DNA of 64,000 bases. It comes from Companilactobacillus nuruki (GTDB taxonomy: Bacteria > Bacillota > Bacilli > Lactobacillales > Lactobacillaceae). The notes beneath the pieces are model-generated. The model saw nothing but the letters and a program-made list of their open reading frames with translations. It did not search any database and was not told the DNA's origin. Where the stretch lies: NCBI RefSeq assembly GCF_002872255.1, contig NZ_NIPR01000004.1, forward strand, positions 62,001-126,000. Reading direction: 5' to 3'. This document shows, piece after piece, positions 28,074 to 37,508 of the stretch. The translations under genes and the position numbers were made by a program. The number at the start of each line of letters is the position of its first letter. Positions within the stretch are counted from its first letter, which is position 1.

Positions 28074-28583
28074 CTAATCTAATTTATCGTGTTCATAATG
28101 ATGGCTTAATTCTAATCCAGCAAAGTTTTGTTGACGAACGGCCTCATAAATAACCAAAGCTGCACTGTTAGATAAATTCAAGGCACGAATATTATCGCTC
28201 ATAGGAATTCTCAAACATTTATCAGGATTACGACGCATAAAATCCTCTGGCAAACCAGTTGTTTCTTTCCCGAACAAGAAGTAGTGATCTACCGATGTAT
28301 CGCTAAAGTCTTGATCACTATAAACCTTATCAGAGAATTTAGTAATTAAATATAAATACTTATCGTCTGGAACAGATTTTAAGAAATCATCCAAATTATC
28401 ATGATAAGTAATATCAACTTTTTCCCAATAATCTAAACCAGCACGTTTCATATGAGAGTCATCAGTACTAAATCCTAATGGACGAATTAAATGCAATTTG
28501 GTATTGGTTCCTGCACAAGTTCTAGCAATATTACCAGTATTTGCAGGCATTAATGGTTCATATAATGCAATATGGTTAGTCAT
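28074..28583 (-). CDS. trmL: tRNA (cytidine/uridine-34 2'-O)-methyltransferase TrmL
   Basis: A 169-residue SPOUT-class methyltransferase. Motifs are MTNHIALYEPLMPANTGNIA at the start, FGKETTGLPE in the knot and RALNLSNSAALVIYEA at the end. It methylates the wobble base of certain leucine tRNAs. ATG 28583 with AAAGGAG upstream. The leader contains a large hairpin ending in six T residues about 20 bp before the start, which could attenuate expression. Confidence 0.92.
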   Translation of the reverse strand: MTNHIALYEPLMPANTGNIARTCAGTNTKLHLIRPLGFSTDDSHMKRAGLDYWEKVDITYHDNLDDFLKSVPDDKYLYLITKFSDKVYSDQDFSDTSVDHYFLFGKETTGLPEDFMRRNPDKCLRIPMSDNIRALNLSNSAALVIYEAVRQQNFAGLELSHHYEHDKLD

Positions 28584-28600
28584 TATTTATCTCCTTTAAC

Positions 28601-28647
28601 AAAAAAGCGCATACCCTCGGTGATAACCACAGCAAGGACATGCGCTA
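28601..28647 (-). terminator. Long hairpin with U-run upstream of trmL
   Basis: On the minus strand AGCGCAT pairs with ATGCGCT, with inner pairing including GTG with CAC, then TTTTTT. It may terminate the upstream AI-2E-family gene or act as a leader attenuator for trmL. A TTGACA (28678-28673) and TATACT (28652-28647) lie just upstream with a 20-bp spacer, longer than usual. Confidence 0.6.
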
Positions 28648-28762
28648 GTATAGCCTCTCGTTTACTTGCTTTTGTCAAAATCGCTTCTGAGAAAAACAAA
28701 TAACCACAAAACTCAAGGAATATTATATACGATATACCCGGTCTAGACAATATATTTTTGAA

Positions 28763-29974
28763 TTATTTGTGAATTTTCTCCGAAGTATCTGTGTCATCCG
28801 TTTCTTCTTCATCTTCGCCGCTCTCTAAAAGCTCTTCTTCACTATACCAGCTAGAATTTCGCTTGAACCAGTTAAACATTCTAGTAAAAATAATTTTCAA
28901 AATGGCAAAAATTGGAATACCTGCAATCATTCCCACTAGTCCATACATTCCAGCCGAAACTAGCAAAACAAGAATTGTTGTTACAGGATGCATCTGCATT
29001 TTATTACCGACGATTATTGGGGAGATAACACGTGTCTCAACTGTTTGTTCAACTGCAAATACGATCAAAACTTTCAACACCATTGATGGTGCAATAAATG
29101 CAGCAATAACAAGTGATGGAACCAAGGCCAACGTTGAACCAATATAAGGGATCAAATTCAAAATACCAGCAACAATCCCTAATATCAGAGCATAACGTTG
29201 CCCTATGATCAAGTAGCCGACAAAGAACATTACGGCAACCCAAAACGCTACCGTTAACTGTCCCGTTATATATGAACTAAGTGATTGACTTATTTCAGAA
29301 AGCATATCACCGACTGACTTTTTAACACGATCAGGCATAAACTTAATGACTGATTCCTTAAACTTCTTATCATCCTTCAGCATGAAAAACAAAATGAACG
29401 GCGCTGTCATTAAAATAACAACAACATTAGTTAATACACTTACTGCTGAACTAATATTATTCATTGTTTGTGGTAAGATTTGATCCATTGATTTTTCAAA
29501 ACTCTTAGTTACACTTGCATTTGTTTCAACCAAACGTTCTCTAAATATGTGCAACTTAGGATCAGAAAACATATTTTGAAGGCTACTGTTCAAAGAGTCC
29601 CAATACTGAGGCCAGTTTTTGATTAGTGAATCAACTTGGCTTTGGACAAAGGGAATCAATGACATAACGCCCCAAATCAATAATGCCAAAATAATAATAA
29701 AAACAAACGTAATAGAAATAATTCGATTTACATGAAATTTGTTCTCTAAAACGTTAATCAATGGATTGATCAGATAATATAATACCAACGCCAAAATAAC
29801 TGGTGGCATCGTTATGCCAAGTATTTGATTTATTGGTTTAAAAACAAAGCTGATCTTGGAAAATAGAAAAATAATTAAAAATACTAAAAATACATTAATT
29901 AAAACCACGGTCAATTGATTATTAAGAAACCATTTATAAAACCAAGTTTTTTTTCTATCCGATGTTTCTTTCAT
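28763..29974 (-). CDS. AI-2E/PerM-family membrane transporter
   Basis: A 403-residue protein with about eight hydrophobic segments and the family features NLIPYIGS and the terminal cytoplasmic acidic tail (EEELLESGEDEEETDDTD). Members export various small molecules or act as Na+/H+ antiporters; the substrate is not predictable here. ATG 29974 with GGGGGA upstream. Divergent from the lactonase gene across a 75-bp AT-rich region with several -10-like hexamers. Confidence 0.85.
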   Translation of the reverse strand: MKETSDRKKTWFYKWFLNNQLTVVLINVFLVFLIIFLFSKISFVFKPINQILGITMPPVILALVLYYLINPLINVLENKFHVNRIISITFVFIIILALLIWGVMSLIPFVQSQVDSLIKNWPQYWDSLNSSLQNMFSDPKLHIFRERLVETNASVTKSFEKSMDQILPQTMNNISSAVSVLTNVVVILMTAPFILFFMLKDDKKFKESVIKFMPDRVKKSVGDMLSEISQSLSSYITGQLTVAFWVAVMFFVGYLIIGQRYALILGIVAGILNLIPYIGSTLALVPSLVIAAFIAPSMVLKVLIVFAVEQTVETRVISPIIVGNKMQMHPVTTILVLLVSAGMYGLVGMIAGIPIFAILKIIFTRMFNWFKRNSSWYSEEELLESGEDEEETDDTDTSEKIHK

Positions 29975-30049
29975 TTATTGTCCCCCAAATTTTCTCTACT
30001 AAGATTATACTGTATATTATAATACTATACATTATTTGGAGGAATTCTA
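29975..30049. promoter_or_regulatory. Divergent promoter region, AI-2E-family gene / lactonase
   Basis: The 75-bp gap holds TATAAT at 30018-30023 on the plus strand and TATAAT-like hexamers on the minus strand. No convincing -35 partner is seen for either, so positions are approximate. Confidence 0.35.
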
Positions 30050-31069
30050 ATGATTGAAAAGGTTCTCTTTAGTGGTTATACAAAAAAAGCCGGAAAAGGC
30101 GTTTATAAAGCCGACTTTAATTCTGACAATGGTGAATTGACAACACCAGAGGTTTTAGTTGAACTAAATGGTCCAACTTATATCGATGTTACCAACGACC
30201 TGAAATTAATTGCTTTAGCAAAGAAGGATGATCGTGGTGGTATCGTCATCTATGATATTAACGGTGACACTCCTAAATTATTGGACGAAGATTATTCAGA
30301 AGAAACATCACCTTCATACGTCAAATTCGATGCTAGTCGTAATTTGATTTTTAGTGCTTATTTCCATTTAAGTAAAGTCAAAATCGATCATCTAACTGAT
30401 GAAGGAAAAATTGAACATTATTCTGAGGTAAGGTTTGAAGGACATGGTCCCCGTGTTGAACAAGATCAATCAAAGCCTCACTTTAGTGCCTTAACTCCTG
30501 ATGGAAAATTAATTATTTGTGATTATGGTGCCGATCGTATTTACATTTACGATATTGAGGACCCTCAAAAGCCAAAACTAATGAATAATTATATTGCTCC
30601 TGCTGGGTATGCTCCTAGACACTTAGTATTTAACCCTACAAAGCCTTATGTATACGTTGCATGTGAATTAGCATCTAAGATACTTGTAATGGAATACAAT
30701 GCTCAAACGGCCGGTTTAACGCTTGTCGACGAAGTTGATGCTGCTAAAGATGAACAAAAAAATACTACAGCCGCCATTCGTATCAGTAAAGATGGTAAAT
30801 TCTTATATGCTTCAACCCGTGGTGCTGATACAATTGTCACCTTCAGCGTCGATAAAAATGGTGATCGTCTAAAGAAATTAAATACCGTTTCTACAAATGG
30901 TAAAGGACCTAGAGACTTTGATCTTGATCCATCCGAAAAATATGTTGTTGTTCCTAACCAAGATTCAGATGACCTATCAATCTTCAAGCGTAATCCTAAC
31001 AAGGGAATTCTAACCAAAATTGGAAATAATATTTCCATTCCTGAGTGTACTTGTGTACACTTTATCTAG
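30050..31069 (+). CDS. pgl: Lactonase-family beta-propeller (6-phosphogluconolactonase type)
   Basis: A 339-residue YbhE/Pgl-family seven-bladed propeller. Recognisable blocks are GPTYIDVT, SALTPDGKLIICDYGADRIY, PAGYAPRHLVFNP and the closing NGKGPRDFDLDPSEKYVVVPNQ. It would hydrolyse 6-phosphogluconolactone in the pentose phosphate route; some family members act on other lactones. ATG 30050 with TTTGGAGGA upstream. uppP follows 33 bp later on the same strand. Confidence 0.85.
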   Translation: MIEKVLFSGYTKKAGKGVYKADFNSDNGELTTPEVLVELNGPTYIDVTNDLKLIALAKKDDRGGIVIYDINGDTPKLLDEDYSEETSPSYVKFDASRNLIFSAYFHLSKVKIDHLTDEGKIEHYSEVRFEGHGPRVEQDQSKPHFSALTPDGKLIICDYGADRIYIYDIEDPQKPKLMNNYIAPAGYAPRHLVFNPTKPYVYVACELASKILVMEYNAQTAGLTLVDEVDAAKDEQKNTTAAIRISKDGKFLYASTRGADTIVTFSVDKNGDRLKKLNTVSTNGKGPRDFDLDPSEKYVVVPNQDSDDLSIFKRNPNKGILTKIGNNISIPECTCVHFI

Positions 31070-31102
31070 TTCCAAATTTAATCAGGAGAATAATTATTAA
31101 TT

Positions 31103-31939
31103 ATGTTCATTGAAATTATTAAAACCATCATCCTTGGTATCATCGAAGGTTTTACAGAATTTCTACCTATCAGTTCAACTGGACATTTGTATTTAGCCGA
31201 TGAATTCGTTAAATTAAACGAACCAACAGCATTTATTAATATGTTTATGGTAGTTATTCAATTCGGGGCAATTTTAGCGGTTATCCTAATCTATTTCCAC
31301 AAATTGAATCCATTCTCTCCTAAAAAGAATCATCGTGAGAAAAATCAAACTTGGAGTATTTGGTTTAAGGTAATTCTAGCTATTATTCCTTCCGTTGTCA
31401 TTGGTTTACCTTTAAATGATTGGATGGATAAACATTTAACAAGCTGGCAAGTTATTTCTGCCACTCTATTGATTTACGGTATTCTTTTCATCGTTGTTGA
31501 AAATTGGCTCAAGGACAAACGTCCTCAGACTGCTGACCTAGATCATTTATCATATAAGACGGCATTTGAAATCGGGTTATTCCAAGTACTTTCATTAGTC
31601 CCTGGTACATCACGTTCAGGTGCTACCATCTTAGGTGGTATGACCGTTGGTACATCAAGATTCGTTGCAACTGAGTTTTCATTTTTCCTAGCTATTCCAA
31701 CTATGTTTGGCGCTAGTCTTTTGAAAATCGCCAAATATTTTATGCATGGAAATACTTTTACTGGAGATCAAATAGTAATTCTTCTAATTGGTACCTTTGT
31801 TTCATTTATCGTTGCCTATGCTTCAATTAAGTTCTTACTTGATTACATTAAGCGCAATGACTTCAAGGCCTTTGGTTGGTACAGAATTATTTTGGCAATC
31901 ATCGTTATTGCTTACTTTGGTTTAAAAACTATTCTATAA
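31103..31939 (+). CDS. uppP: Undecaprenyl-diphosphatase UppP (BacA)
   Basis: A 278-residue membrane phosphatase that recycles undecaprenyl pyrophosphate for peptidoglycan and teichoic acid synthesis; extra copies confer bacitracin tolerance. Both catalytic blocks are intact: [15 protein letters not shown] near the N-terminus and PGTSRSGAT around residue 168. About eight hydrophobic segments. ATG 31103 with AGGAG upstream; a strong terminator follows. Confidence 0.96.
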   Translation: MFIEIIKTIILGIIEGFTEFLPISSTGHLYLADEFVKLNEPTAFINMFMVVIQFGAILAVILIYFHKLNPFSPKKNHREKNQTWSIWFKVILAIIPSVVIGLPLNDWMDKHLTSWQVISATLLIYGILFIVVENWLKDKRPQTADLDHLSYKTAFEIGLFQVLSLVPGTSRSGATILGGMTVGTSRFVATEFSFFLAIPTMFGASLLKIAKYFMHGNTFTGDQIVILLIGTFVSFIVAYASIKFLLDYIKRNDFKAFGWYRIILAIIVIAYFGLKTIL

Positions 31940-31968
31940 AAGAACGTCTACGGACGTTCTTTTTTTTA
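31939..31968 (+). terminator. Terminator after uppP
   Basis: AAAGAACGTC, a TACG loop and GACGTTCTTT, followed by a run of T residues on the plus strand, immediately after the uppP stop. Confidence 0.9.
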
Positions 31969-32014
31969 TAAATATTGTTAGAATGTAATTACATCAAACG
32001 AAGAGAGGCTAATC

Positions 32015-32662
32015 ATGATTTTTAAAGAAGTAGCTGTAGAAAATTTCACAAAAATCCCTACTGCCGTTTTAAAGGGTGCAAATCGAATCGAATTGAATGA
32101 TAACTTGGCAGTCGGTGGTACTACACCAAGTCTAGGTGTTCTTCAAGAAGCCACTAAATATCTTCAAGAAAAGTCTGTTCCTGTGGTCGAAATGATTCGT
32201 CCCCGTGGCGGAAACTTTGTTTATAATGATTTGGAAATCAAAATGATGGAGGCTGACCTCTTTCAAGCTCAAAAATTTGGCGTAGATGCAGTAGCATTTG
32301 GCGCACTAACAAATGATGGCAATCTGGATGAAGATGCCATGGAACAATTAATTGCTGCTTCGGCTGGTATGCAGATTGTATTTCATATGGCATTTGACGC
32401 CTTGGCAGAAGATAATAAAAAAGATGCAATTGATTGGTTAATTGATCATGACGTCGATAGAATCCTTACCCATGGCGGTCCTTTAACAACACCTATTGAT
32501 CAAACCCTTGGTAATATTAAGAAATATATTGACTATGCGGATGGTCGTATTACCATTTTGCCTGGTGGTGGAGTTAACTTCAAAAATGTTGATGAAATTG
32601 CTGAGAAACTTGATGTTAAAGAATTGCATGGTACTAAAATTATTGATGGAGTTAATAACTAA
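32015..32662 (+). CDS. cutC: CutC-family protein
   Basis: A 215-residue TIM-barrel protein of the CutC family (MIFKEVAVENF start; MIRPRGGNFVY; FHMAFDAL; RILTHGG; ILPGGGVNFKN). CutC was linked to copper homeostasis, though the function is disputed. No direct link to the copY-copB operon 14 kb away is visible. ATG 32015 with GAGAGG upstream, in a single-gene unit after the uppP terminator. Confidence 0.88.
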   Translation: MIFKEVAVENFTKIPTAVLKGANRIELNDNLAVGGTTPSLGVLQEATKYLQEKSVPVVEMIRPRGGNFVYNDLEIKMMEADLFQAQKFGVDAVAFGALTNDGNLDEDAMEQLIAASAGMQIVFHMAFDALAEDNKKDAIDWLIDHDVDRILTHGGPLTTPIDQTLGNIKKYIDYADGRITILPGGGVNFKNVDEIAEKLDVKELHGTKIIDGVNN

Positions 32663-32790
32663 AGTACTTCGATTGCAAAATACGTTTCACTAATCTGATC
32701 TACTTTGTTTATGTTTCATTAGGGGTAAGTGTTAGATAGATTCTATTTTTATACATTGCAATAAATGTAAATAGTTCTATTTTAAATAAT

Positions 32791-32866
32791 AAAAAAAAGT
32801 CTGTATTGATATCAATGGTGTTCTATTACAAACACGATTGATTAATCAATACAGACTTTTTATTTT
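32791..32866. terminator. Long near-perfect hairpin between cutC and mgtE
   Basis: AAAAAGTCTGTATTGAT pairs perfectly with ATCAATACAGACTTTTT. An inner pair ATCAAT/GTGTT with AACAC/ATTGAT continues the stem, with a two-base bulge and one mismatch. A or T runs at both ends make it a bidirectional terminator for the convergent genes. The rest of the 260-bp gap (32663-32790, 32867-32922) shows no gene. Confidence 0.7.
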
Positions 32867-32922
32867 GAAAAACTAAAGTCATTTTAATTTTTGTGGAAGG
32901 CAGAGACTACTTACACCCTTAA

Positions 32923-34296
32923 TCAAGCTTTAACGAAATATTGCATAAACATCCCAGCAATACTGAAATAAATCAAAACACTGGTTAAATCACTTAACGT
33001 AGAAATAAATGGACCACTGGCAACAGCTGGATCAAAACCAAAACTAGACATCAACATTGGAATCAAACTACCAGCCAAATTAGCAACGGTAATAGCTGCA
33101 CACATTGCTAATCCAATCACCATCCCTAAAACAAAATTATGTTTCCAAATACCAACTAGTAAAAACACCGATACACCAGTTACTAATCCCGTAACAAATC
33201 CTGTAATAAGTTCTTTACCAATTAATTTCAAAAATTCATGACGATTGATTTCTTCCACAGCCAATCTTCTAACAGCAACGGCCAAACTTTGTGTACCCGC
33301 ATTACCAGCCGTACCAGTAATAGTAGAAATAAAGACTGCTAAAATACTAGCTTCCGCAAGTAACCCTTCAAAGTGGTTAATCAATGTAGCTGTAATCATA
33401 CTCAACAATAACAATGTAATCAGCCAAGGCAGACGTTTTGAAGCTGCCTTAAATGGACCATCATTATTAGTTTCGTCCATACTAACACCGGCCAAACCAG
33501 AGTAATCTTGTTGAGCCTCATCATCAATAACCTCAATAACATCATCAACCGTAACGATACCAACCATACGATTAGCATGATCAACAACTGGAACAGCTAG
33601 AAATTCATAATCCCTAAAGACTTGAGCAACCTCAGCCTGTTCCGCATCAACATTAACTGTAATAATATCACTATTCATTTTCTCGCTTAATTTGTCATTA
33701 TCATCAAGCAGAATCAAATCACGCAATGACATGACTCCAACTAAATCATCATGATGATCCAAAATATACAAGTAATAAATTGTTTCGGCGGTTTCGGCAA
33801 ATTTCTTCAGAGCTCTAATTGCTTCAGCAGCAGTCTCTTCCTCATGAAATTCGACATAATCCGTCGTCATGATACCACCAGCAGTTTCGGTGTCGTAATG
33901 TAATAATCCCCGCAAATTATTAGCATCATTTTTAGGCATCTGTTCTAAGAACCTATCAACATCAACTTTTTCTAAATGTTCCAAAACATCAGCCGCATTA
34001 TCATCATACATATCATTCAACATCTTTGAAGCATATTCCAAATCCATTTCTTTTAATAGCTCTGGAATTACAGGATTATCATCTTCAATCGTATCGAACA
34101 TGTCACCCATTTCATCTGGCTCCAGAATTGAATAAAGCGTCATTCGCTCGGGCTTATTTAGTGTGAGATAAAAGGTACTTTGATCATAGAAGTGCATGTC
34201 TAAGTATGTCTTTCTAAACCTCTTTTTATCGCCATCATCAAGATATTTTTTTAATTGCGTAAATTTATCTTGAAGTCTCTTTTCGTTTTCATCCAT
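32923..34296 (-). CDS. mgtE: Magnesium transporter MgtE
   Basis: A 457-residue Mg2+ channel. It has a cytoplasmic MgtE N domain (about 10-125), two CBS domains (about 130-250; GGIMTTDYV, GIVTVDDVIEVI) and a five-helix membrane domain with AGTQSLAVAVRRLA and the pore GSLIPM. I take ATG 34296 (MDENEKRLQ), eight bases after AGGGG. It overlaps the end of the pseudouridine synthase gene by 8 bp. Cytosolic Mg2+ closes the channel through the N and CBS domains. Confidence 0.93.
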   Translation of the reverse strand: MDENEKRLQDKFTQLKKYLDDGDKKRFRKTYLDMHFYDQSTFYLTLNKPERMTLYSILEPDEMGDMFDTIEDDNPVIPELLKEMDLEYASKMLNDMYDDNAADVLEHLEKVDVDRFLEQMPKNDANNLRGLLHYDTETAGGIMTTDYVEFHEEETAAEAIRALKKFAETAETIYYLYILDHHDDLVGVMSLRDLILLDDNDKLSEKMNSDIITVNVDAEQAEVAQVFRDYEFLAVPVVDHANRMVGIVTVDDVIEVIDDEAQQDYSGLAGVSMDETNNDGPFKAASKRLPWLITLLLLSMITATLINHFEGLLAEASILAVFISTITGTAGNAGTQSLAVAVRRLAVEEINRHEFLKLIGKELITGFVTGLVTGVSVFLLVGIWKHNFVLGMVIGLAMCAAITVANLAGSLIPMLMSSFGFDPAVASGPFISTLSDLTSVLIYFSIAGMFMQYFVKA

Positions 34297-35209
34297 TCTT
34301 CTCACCCCTTAACACACCCATTAACATTACCATATCTTCAGGTAATGGTGCCTGCAATTTCAATAGTTCTTTAGTAACAGGATGAACAATATTCAATTGA
34401 TAACAGTGTAACGCTTGACGATTCATTCTAGTATCGACTTTCCCACTATACATATCATCGCCAATAATCGGATGTCCAATAGCATTGACGTGTACTCTTA
34501 TCTGATGGGTTCTTCCAGTCAATAGCTTCAATTTCAATAGACTGGCATTAGGATAAGTTTCAAGCGTCTCATAAATAGTCTTTGAAGGTTTACCATTATC
34601 ATGGTCAATATTTCGCATATAAAAAGCTATCGGATCAATTCCTATTGGCAAATCAATTAACCCTTCTTTTGGATCAATCTGACCGTAAACCATTGCTAAA
34701 TAATATTTTTGAAAATCCTCAGTATGCAAAATCTGATCTAACAATGAATGCGCATATGATGTCTTCGCAAAAACCATTAATCCTGATGTATTCCGATCTA
34801 AACGGGTCACTAAATGAATAGAACTATTCTCATTTTTCTCAATCAAATATGCTTTGACCAAATTGGCCATAGTCTGACTATCTTTAGCCTTGGCAGGTAA
34901 ACTAGCAATCCCTGGTGGTTTGTTCACGACTAATAAATAACTATCCTCATAAACAACATCAATTTTCCCCTTCATTGGTTCAATCAAATCCGATGGCTCT
35001 TCGGTATTCAAAATAATTAACATTTGGTCACCGATTTTCATCTTAAAATTAAAATGACGTTGTTTATGATTAACGTATATCAGTCCACCCTTGTTTTTCA
35101 TATTATGCAATTGACTAGAGGAAAACTTGTGCTGGACTAAAAACTTACGAATTATTTTTTTATCATTTTCCCCAATTGTGAACTTAAGAATACGGTTATT
35201 TTTGTTCAT
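34289..35209 (-). CDS. RluA/RluD-family 23S rRNA pseudouridine synthase
   Basis: A 306-residue protein with an N-terminal S4-like region and a pseudouridine synthase domain. The catalytic Asp lies in HLVTRLDRNTSGLMVFAK; GRTHQIRVH marks motif III. Position after nadK corresponds to Bacillus yjbO. The start overlaps the nadK end by 14 bp. The exact rRNA target is not predictable. Confidence 0.9.
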   Translation of the reverse strand: MNKNNRILKFTIGENDKKIIRKFLVQHKFSSSQLHNMKNKGGLIYVNHKQRHFNFKMKIGDQMLIILNTEEPSDLIEPMKGKIDVVYEDSYLLVVNKPPGIASLPAKAKDSQTMANLVKAYLIEKNENSSIHLVTRLDRNTSGLMVFAKTSYAHSLLDQILHTEDFQKYYLAMVYGQIDPKEGLIDLPIGIDPIAFYMRNIDHDNGKPSKTIYETLETYPNASLLKLKLLTGRTHQIRVHVNAIGHPIIGDDMYSGKVDTRMNRQALHCYQLNIVHPVTKELLKLQAPLPEDMVMLMGVLRGEKNG

Positions 35210-36008
35210 CTTGACCTAAGAAAGCTGTTTCTACTCTAGTCCAGAAATGACGATGTCTATACTGAGCAAACTGAGCTCGTTGATAATTAAGCTTAATTGT
35301 TATCTTACGAACATTTTTTAGCTTAGTTGTAATTCCATCACAGCTGATTACATAATCGTCGGCCGTCTGTGGATAAAGATCAACTTGTTGATTGTGAGGA
35401 ATAATGATTGGTGAGGAAATTGTTCGATAAACTCGATTATTGATCGAAGCAATTTCAATCATTTGAAAAACACTTATTTTGGGATGAATTAAGGCACCAC
35501 CAACCGACTTGGAATAAGCCGTTGAACCCGTAGGTGTTGAAAAACACAGACCATCTCCACGAAAACTTTCAAAAAATTCTTTATCCAAATCAACCCTAGT
35601 CTTCATTGTTAATGATGATAAACGACGAACCACTGTTTCATTAATAGCAATTCCATGAAAAACTGATCCCTCTTTATTCTCAACCATCACATCTAATAAT
35701 GGATAACTCGTTGAAGGTATATTATCCTGACATTCGATGATTCTATCCGCTAATTCATCGATCTCCGTATCAGTCCAATCAGAATAGAATCCCAAATGAC
35801 CGGTATGTAGAGCCAAAAATTTCACTCTGTCCAAATGAGCCGCATAAGCATGAAAAGTACTCAAAAGGGTACCATCACCACCAACACTAATAACTAATTG
35901 GGGGTCACGTCGATCTAAAATCAGTCCTGCATCAAGCAATTTTCCACGCAACTTATTAGCCGCCGCAACTGATTTTTCTTTACTATTATTATTAATCCAT
36001 AATTTCAT
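35196..36008 (-). CDS. nadK: NAD kinase
   Basis: A 270-residue enzyme converting NAD to NADP. The GGDGT motif (SVGGDGTLLSTF, about 41-52), NE signature (INETVVRR) and TPTGSTAYSKSVGGA are present. Its ATG overlaps the relQ stop by one base (TAATG), so it is translated with relQ. This is the usual relQ-nadK-rlu order of Bacillales and lactobacilli. Confidence 0.95.
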   Translation of the reverse strand: MKLWINNNSKEKSVAAANKLRGKLLDAGLILDRRDPQLVISVGGDGTLLSTFHAYAAHLDRVKFLALHTGHLGFYSDWTDTEIDELADRIIECQDNIPSTSYPLLDVMVENKEGSVFHGIAINETVVRRLSSLTMKTRVDLDKEFFESFRGDGLCFSTPTGSTAYSKSVGGALIHPKISVFQMIEIASINNRVYRTISSPIIIPHNQQVDLYPQTADDYVISCDGITTKLKNVRKITIKLNYQRAQFAQYRHRHFWTRVETAFLGQDEQK

Positions 36009-36661
36009 TATTTATTATGCTCCGTAGGGTTATTTAAATCTCTTTTTCGATCGGTGAAATATTGTTGTGCATCCTGAATCTCTTCTCGAATCTTAGACAT
36101 TTCCTCATCTAACATAAAAGAAGCCTCAGCAGCACGCTTAAGTCGCTCATTGATTTCCTCCGGAAAATCGCCCTTATACTTGTAGTTAAGCGAATGTTCA
36201 ATTGTTGACCAAAAATTCATTGCCAAAGTTCTAATTTGAACCTCAGCCAAAATATTCTTTTGACCAGTAGATGTTTGAATAGGATATTCAATAACAACAT
36301 GGTATGAACGATACCCACTTGGTTTACTGTTAGCAATATAATCGCGTTCCTCAATTACTCGCATATCTTCTCTGATATGCAGCAATTTTGCAACATCATA
36401 AATATCTTCCACAAATTGACATTGAATCCTAATACCAGCAATATCCTGCATGTCCTGTTCCAAAAGATCTGTTGAAATAAAACGGCGGTGCATTTTTTCT
36501 CTGATGCTATCAACCGTCTTGACACGCCCGGTCACAAATTCAATTGGCGAATGTTCATTTTTTTCTAAAAATTCCTTACGCAAGTTTCTAAATTTTATTT
36601 TTAACTCATCAACCGCCTGTGAATATGGTATCAAAAATTCGTTCCATTTAATTTCTGACAT
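36008..36661 (-). CDS. relQ: Small alarmone synthetase RelQ
   Basis: A 217-residue GTP pyrophosphokinase with only the synthetase (RelA_SpoT) domain: no hydrolase HD domain and no regulatory C-terminus. Conserved parts are FVTGRVKTVDSIREKM, DIAGIRIQC, RSYHVVIEYP and EVQIRTLAMNFWSTIEH. It makes (p)ppGpp, with transcription as the usual control. ATG 36661 with AGAGAGG upstream, heading the relQ-nadK-rlu-mgtE unit. Confidence 0.94.
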   Translation of the reverse strand: MSEIKWNEFLIPYSQAVDELKIKFRNLRKEFLEKNEHSPIEFVTGRVKTVDSIREKMHRRFISTDLLEQDMQDIAGIRIQCQFVEDIYDVAKLLHIREDMRVIEERDYIANSKPSGYRSYHVVIEYPIQTSTGQKNILAEVQIRTLAMNFWSTIEHSLNYKYKGDFPEEINERLKRAAEASFMLDEEMSKIREEIQDAQQYFTDRKRDLNNPTEHNK

Positions 36662-36747
36662 AATAACCTCTCTTTACTTAATTAAATATATCGTATATTC
36701 GAACAAGATTCACTCAATTCTGAATATTATGTTTGTGAGTTTATAAT

Positions 36748-36776
36748 TTTACCTTTTTAACAAATGTTGGTAGAAT
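36748..36776 (+). promoter_or_regulatory. spxH promoter
   Basis: TTTACC (36748-36753), a 17-bp spacer and TAGAAT (36771-36776) on the plus strand, about 33 bp before the spxH start, in the relQ/spxH divergent gap. Confidence 0.5.
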
Positions 36777-36809
36777 GACTATGCAATAGAGAGATGGAGG
36801 GAAAACATA

Positions 36810-37457
36810 ATGTGGGAAATATTCTTATATATTAATCCCTTATGTTCGTATTGTTTAACAGTGGAACAATCAATAATTGATTTCACTAGAAAACATGATA
36901 TTGATACACAGTATCATTTCGTAACGAACTATAACATGGCAACACTTAACGATTATATGCAACTTAAAGGTTTCAAAATTAATGATATCGAGAAACGTAC
37001 TAATGCATCTCAAGAAGTCGTCGAAGCAGCAAAACTTTATAAGGCTGCTACTTGCCAAGGGAATAAAAAAGCACGTAACTTTTTAATGAATCTACAAGAA
37101 CAGGTTAACGTTCTTAACAATCCCTTTGATGATACCACTATCAAAAGCGCAATTAACAATAGTGGGCTTGATTACAAATCTATTATGACTGACAAAGAAA
37201 GTCTTTGCGTCACTCAAGGATTGAAGCGTGATCAACAATTATCAATGGAAATGCATATTCAAAAAGCTCCCACAGCTGTTGTTTTCGATTGTGATGACGA
37301 GGAAAAACCAGGTGTTATGATCAATAACTTTGGTGATATAAATTCTCCAGAAAGTATTAATCAAACTATTAATACCCTCTTGGAACGAGAATTACCTCAG
37401 TCAAGCAAATCTTTGAATAACTGTTCAGTGATTAGTTTAGATAAATTTAGAAGATAA
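36810..37457 (+). CDS. spxH: DsbA-like ClpXP adaptor SpxH (YjbH)
   Basis: A 215-residue thioredoxin-like protein with a CSYC pair at about 12-15 (YINPLCSYCLTVEQ). YjbH/SpxH proteins present Spx to ClpXP for degradation. That role is inferred from size, the N-terminal CxxC and its place next to relQ, coiA, mecA and spx; DsbA-type oxidoreductase activity is an alternative. No signal peptide, so cytosolic. ATG 36810 with GGAGGG upstream. Confidence 0.8.
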   Translation: MWEIFLYINPLCSYCLTVEQSIIDFTRKHDIDTQYHFVTNYNMATLNDYMQLKGFKINDIEKRTNASQEVVEAAKLYKAATCQGNKKARNFLMNLQEQVNVLNNPFDDTTIKSAINNSGLDYKSIMTDKESLCVTQGLKRDQQLSMEMHIQKAPTAVVFDCDDEEKPGVMINNFGDINSPESINQTINTLLERELPQSSKSLNNCSVISLDKFRR

Positions 37458-37490
37458 CAAAAAAGCCTTCACTTTCGTGAGGGTTTTTTT
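37457..37490. terminator. Bidirectional terminator between spxH and coiA
   Basis: CCTTCAC, a TTTC loop and GTGAGGG (one G-U), with A residues before and TTTTTTT after, between convergent genes. Confidence 0.82.
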
Positions 37491-37508
37491 GTGGTTCAAA
37501 AATACGAC

